Source: an uncultured Aquimarina sp. (GTDB lineage Bacteria; Bacteroidota; Bacteroidia; Flavobacteriales; Flavobacteriaceae). Taken from it: a DNA stretch of 64,000 nucleotides. Made by a program: the position numbers and the translations under genes. Where the stretch lies: assembly GCA_947500845.1 (NCBI GenBank), contig CANMTP010000001.1:372001-436000 (forward strand). The letters run 5' to 3'. The notes under the pieces were generated by a model. That model was given only the letters and a program-made list of their open reading frames with translations. It searched no databases and was not told where the DNA came from. Positions 62,209 to 64,000 of this stretch are shown one piece after another. Within the stretch, counting starts at the first letter, position 1, and every line of letters begins with the position of its first letter.

Positions 62209-63168
62209 ATGAAGAACACCATAAAGAAACTTTTTAAGGAAACTTTCTATTCCGCTCCAAAAAAAATGCAGCAAAAGCATACGAAGTTCACAAAGGAGCA
62301 ATTGGATGAGTTAACCAGTTCTGTTAAAAAGAACTATATAGATAGAGGAAATACTAAAAGCAGATTGTCTCAACAAGAATACGATGAAGCCATTAGCGGC
62401 CAACTCTATGACCGATTGGCTTATAACAGAAATCGTATTGTGCCCTGGCTTAATCAAGTAAAAGATTTAAACGGTGCACATATTTTGGAGATTGGCTGTG
62501 GTACCGGAATTTCAACATTAGCACTATCAGAACAAGGGGCAAAGGTTGTAGGGGTTGATGTAGACGCAGGAGCTCTTGCTGTTGCCAAAGATAGAATGAA
62601 GATTGCCGGTTACGAAGCAGAATTACATTTGGTTAATGGTGATGATATTAAAGAGAATTTTAAAGACAAAAAATTCGATTTCATTATATACTATGCAGTA
62701 TTAGAGCACATGACTGTACACGAAAGACTAGCTTCGTTAAAACAGGCTTGGGAAATGCTTCCAAAAGATGGATTTCTAGCGGTAATAGAAACACCAAATA
62801 GGTTGTGGTTTTATGACTCACATACCGCAGCATTACCATTTTATGATTGGTTGCCTGATGATCTTGCTTTTTATTATTCTAAATTTTCTGACAGAAAGAA
62901 CTTTAAAGACTCGTATAGAGAATTAAACGATGATCAACTCAATAAGTTTTTGAGATGGGGTAGAGGAGCCAGTTATCATGAATTTGAAGTTGCTATTGCT
63001 CCCCTTAATGAATTAAATGTAGTAAGTAATCTGATAAAATTTGAGAAAACTGCATTTTTAAAGCTTGGTTTCAAAGGATTAAGATACATTAAGTTCTTGA
63101 GATCGCTACACAAAAACCTTCCTAAAGGTTTTTGTTATCCGTACTTGGATATCATTATTAAAAAATAG
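62209..63168 (+). CDS. Class I SAM-dependent methyltransferase
   Basis: This 319-residue protein has a Rossmann methyltransferase core. Motif I is ILEIGCGTGIS (Glu94 to Gly100 in the core), the motif II region is GVDVDAGALAVAKD, and an acidic segment FDFIIYYAVLEHM follows. The N-terminal 70 residues and C-terminal 80 residues are extra domains. It could methylate a sugar or lipid-linked intermediate. It starts 17 bases after the pyruvyltransferase gene in the same transcript. Confidence 0.9.
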   Translation: MKNTIKKLFKETFYSAPKKMQQKHTKFTKEQLDELTSSVKKNYIDRGNTKSRLSQQEYDEAISGQLYDRLAYNRNRIVPWLNQVKDLNGAHILEIGCGTGISTLALSEQGAKVVGVDVDAGALAVAKDRMKIAGYEAELHLVNGDDIKENFKDKKFDFIIYYAVLEHMTVHERLASLKQAWEMLPKDGFLAVIETPNRLWFYDSHTAALPFYDWLPDDLAFYYSKFSDRKNFKDSYRELNDDQLNKFLRWGRGASYHEFEVAIAPLNELNVVSNLIKFEKTAFLKLGFKGLRYIKFLRSLHKNLPKGFCYPYLDIIIKK

Positions 63169-63222
63169 TGTCGATATACCCCTGTAACTTGAATGAGATG
63201 ATTAAAATATACAGCTAAGTTA

Positions 63223-64000
63223 ATGGATAAAGGTGTAAGTAATAAAATACGGATTTTATCATTCTATTCCATTTTTATGGTGGTTGTTTGTCATGCTTAT
63301 AATCTAACAAGTCTTGGTATAGAAAAAGAAAGAAATGTAGTTTATTATATTGAGTATTTGTTTGCTTTAGAAATGTCTAACATTTTTATACCCATGTTTT
63401 TTTTCATTTCGGGTTACCTTTTTTTTAACAACCATGATTTATCAGTGTTTACTTTCAAGCGAAAGATTAAAAATAGATTTAAAACACTGGTAATTCCTTA
63501 TATTTTATGGTGTGGCCTTTGGTTTTTAGTGGTGTATGCGATCCAATTTATTCCTCAGTTATCACATTTTTTTGACGAACCTTTACATACAATGCCTTTC
63601 TGGAAAAAGATCTGGTTAGCTTTTGTAGATCCTATTAATTATACATTCTGGTTTATCAGAGAATTGATTTTTTATGTATGGTTAACACCTTTAATTTATT
63701 TAGGGATTAAATATTTAAAATTTTATTTTTTAATCATCTTGGCGGCTCTTACATTTTTACAACAACCAAGTTTATTATACTTAAATAATATATATTTATT
63801 TCAATATCTTGGTTTGTTTTCTTTTTCTTTTGGTGCGTATGCTTCAATTTCAAAATTCAATATAGTTTCAAGTTTTAAAACTTCCACATATTTGTTTTTA
63901 TTGGTGCTTTGGTCAATTTTTATTCTTTTCAATTTTTATGTTAGGGAAACCTTTGAAGAAAATTATTGGTTGGCAATTTTATGTAGAAGAGTTACTATGT
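63223..64000 (+). CDS. Acyltransferase family 3 membrane protein, N-terminal fragment (partial)
   Basis: An open frame runs from ATG 63223 to the right edge without a stop, so the gene is cut by the window. The translation shows repeated hydrophobic helices. An early ILSFYSIFMVVVCHAYNL contains the helix-1 His of the acyltransferase_3/OafA-WecH family, and later FWFIRELIFYVW follows. These O-acetyltransferases decorate surface sugars. It lies 54 bases after the methyltransferase gene and belongs to the polysaccharide operon. Confidence 0.85.
   Translation, partial: MDKGVSNKIRILSFYSIFMVVVCHAYNLTSLGIEKERNVVYYIEYLFALEMSNIFIPMFFFISGYLFFNNHDLSVFTFKRKIKNRFKTLVIPYILWCGLWFLVVYAIQFIPQLSHFFDEPLHTMPFWKKIWLAFVDPINYTFWFIRELIFYVWLTPLIYLGIKYLKFYFLIILAALTFLQQPSLLYLNNIYLFQYLGLFSFSFGAYASISKFNIVSSFKTSTYLFLLVLWSIFILFNFYVRETFEENYWLAILCRRVTM

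Overview
The window is an AT-rich chromosomal segment from a Bacteroidota bacterium, almost certainly a marine member of the Flavobacteriaceae. No rRNA or other marker is present, so the genus is not fixed; an Aquimarina-like organism would fit. The assignment rests on TAnnTTTG-type -7 boxes, the DUF4290-murA pair, a MutS2 without an Smr domain, an Asp-type MurA, a fused 2-oxoacid dehydrogenase E1, outer-membrane beta-barrel and DUF2911 proteins, and small REP-like intergenic repeats of the CTGAGC..GTCGAAG kind. Both ends cut through genes: an AAA-type ATPase on the left and a membrane acyltransferase on the right. I saw no tRNA, rRNA, CRISPR array, transposase or prophage.

Layout. (a) 0.3-4.6 kb: a four-gene molybdenum hydroxylase operon, with a [2Fe-2S] subunit, a Tat-exported Moco subunit, an XdhC-type chaperone and a MobA/MocA-like nucleotidyltransferase. 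(b) 4.7-7.2 kb: DUF493, DUF4290 and murA. (c) 7.2-9.9 kb: a membrane PAS histidine kinase divergent from a Crp-type regulator with a TTG start. (d) 10.1-21.1 kb: a long co-directional acyl-CoA catabolic array. It holds two acyl-CoA dehydrogenases, an APH-type kinase, three SDRs, two MDR reductases, a MaoC hydratase, a transglutaminase-like protein and a DUF1330 protein. It is preceded by a perfect 20-bp palindrome and three-armed dyad repeats. The APH plus ACAD pair matches the two halves of ACAD10/11 and the LvaA/LvaC pair, suggesting use of 4-hydroxyacyl-CoA or similar substrates. (e) 21.2-26.6 kb: lipase-like hydrolase, coiled-coil and phasin-like proteins, an ABC1/UbiB kinase, and an AT-rich gap with a 32-codon ORF that has its own promoter-like sequence and terminator.

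(f) 26.7-33.5 kb: the histidine utilisation operon hutH-hutI-hutU-hutG, read leftward, with a divergent LysR gene. Together the enzymes convert histidine to glutamate plus formamide. (g) 33.7-48.9 kb: mixed housekeeping and stress genes. These include a photolyase/SDR/SRPBCC operon behind a nested dyad operator, an aquaporin, DUF2911, a Gfo/Idh/MocA oxidoreductase, a PIG-L deacetylase/36-aa membrane peptide/sodium symporter operon, mutS2 and ung. (h) 49-55.8 kb: a binding-protein-like cytoplasmic protein, a four-gene operon (2OG-Fe oxygenase, SUI1, DUF1835, nucleoside phosphorylase), and the fused E1 alpha/beta.

(i) 55.9 kb to the right edge: a surface polysaccharide operon with its own promoter. 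A WbpP-type epimerase and WbpO/TviB-type dehydrogenase should make UDP-GalNAcA. They are followed by a Wzx flippase, an unusual PP-loop ATPase with a QueC-like four-cysteine cluster, a pyruvyltransferase, a methyltransferase and an acyltransferase. The PP-loop protein is the most unusual gene here and may amidate or otherwise modify the uronic acid. The catabolic array and the self-contained small-ORF transcription unit are the other main points of interest.
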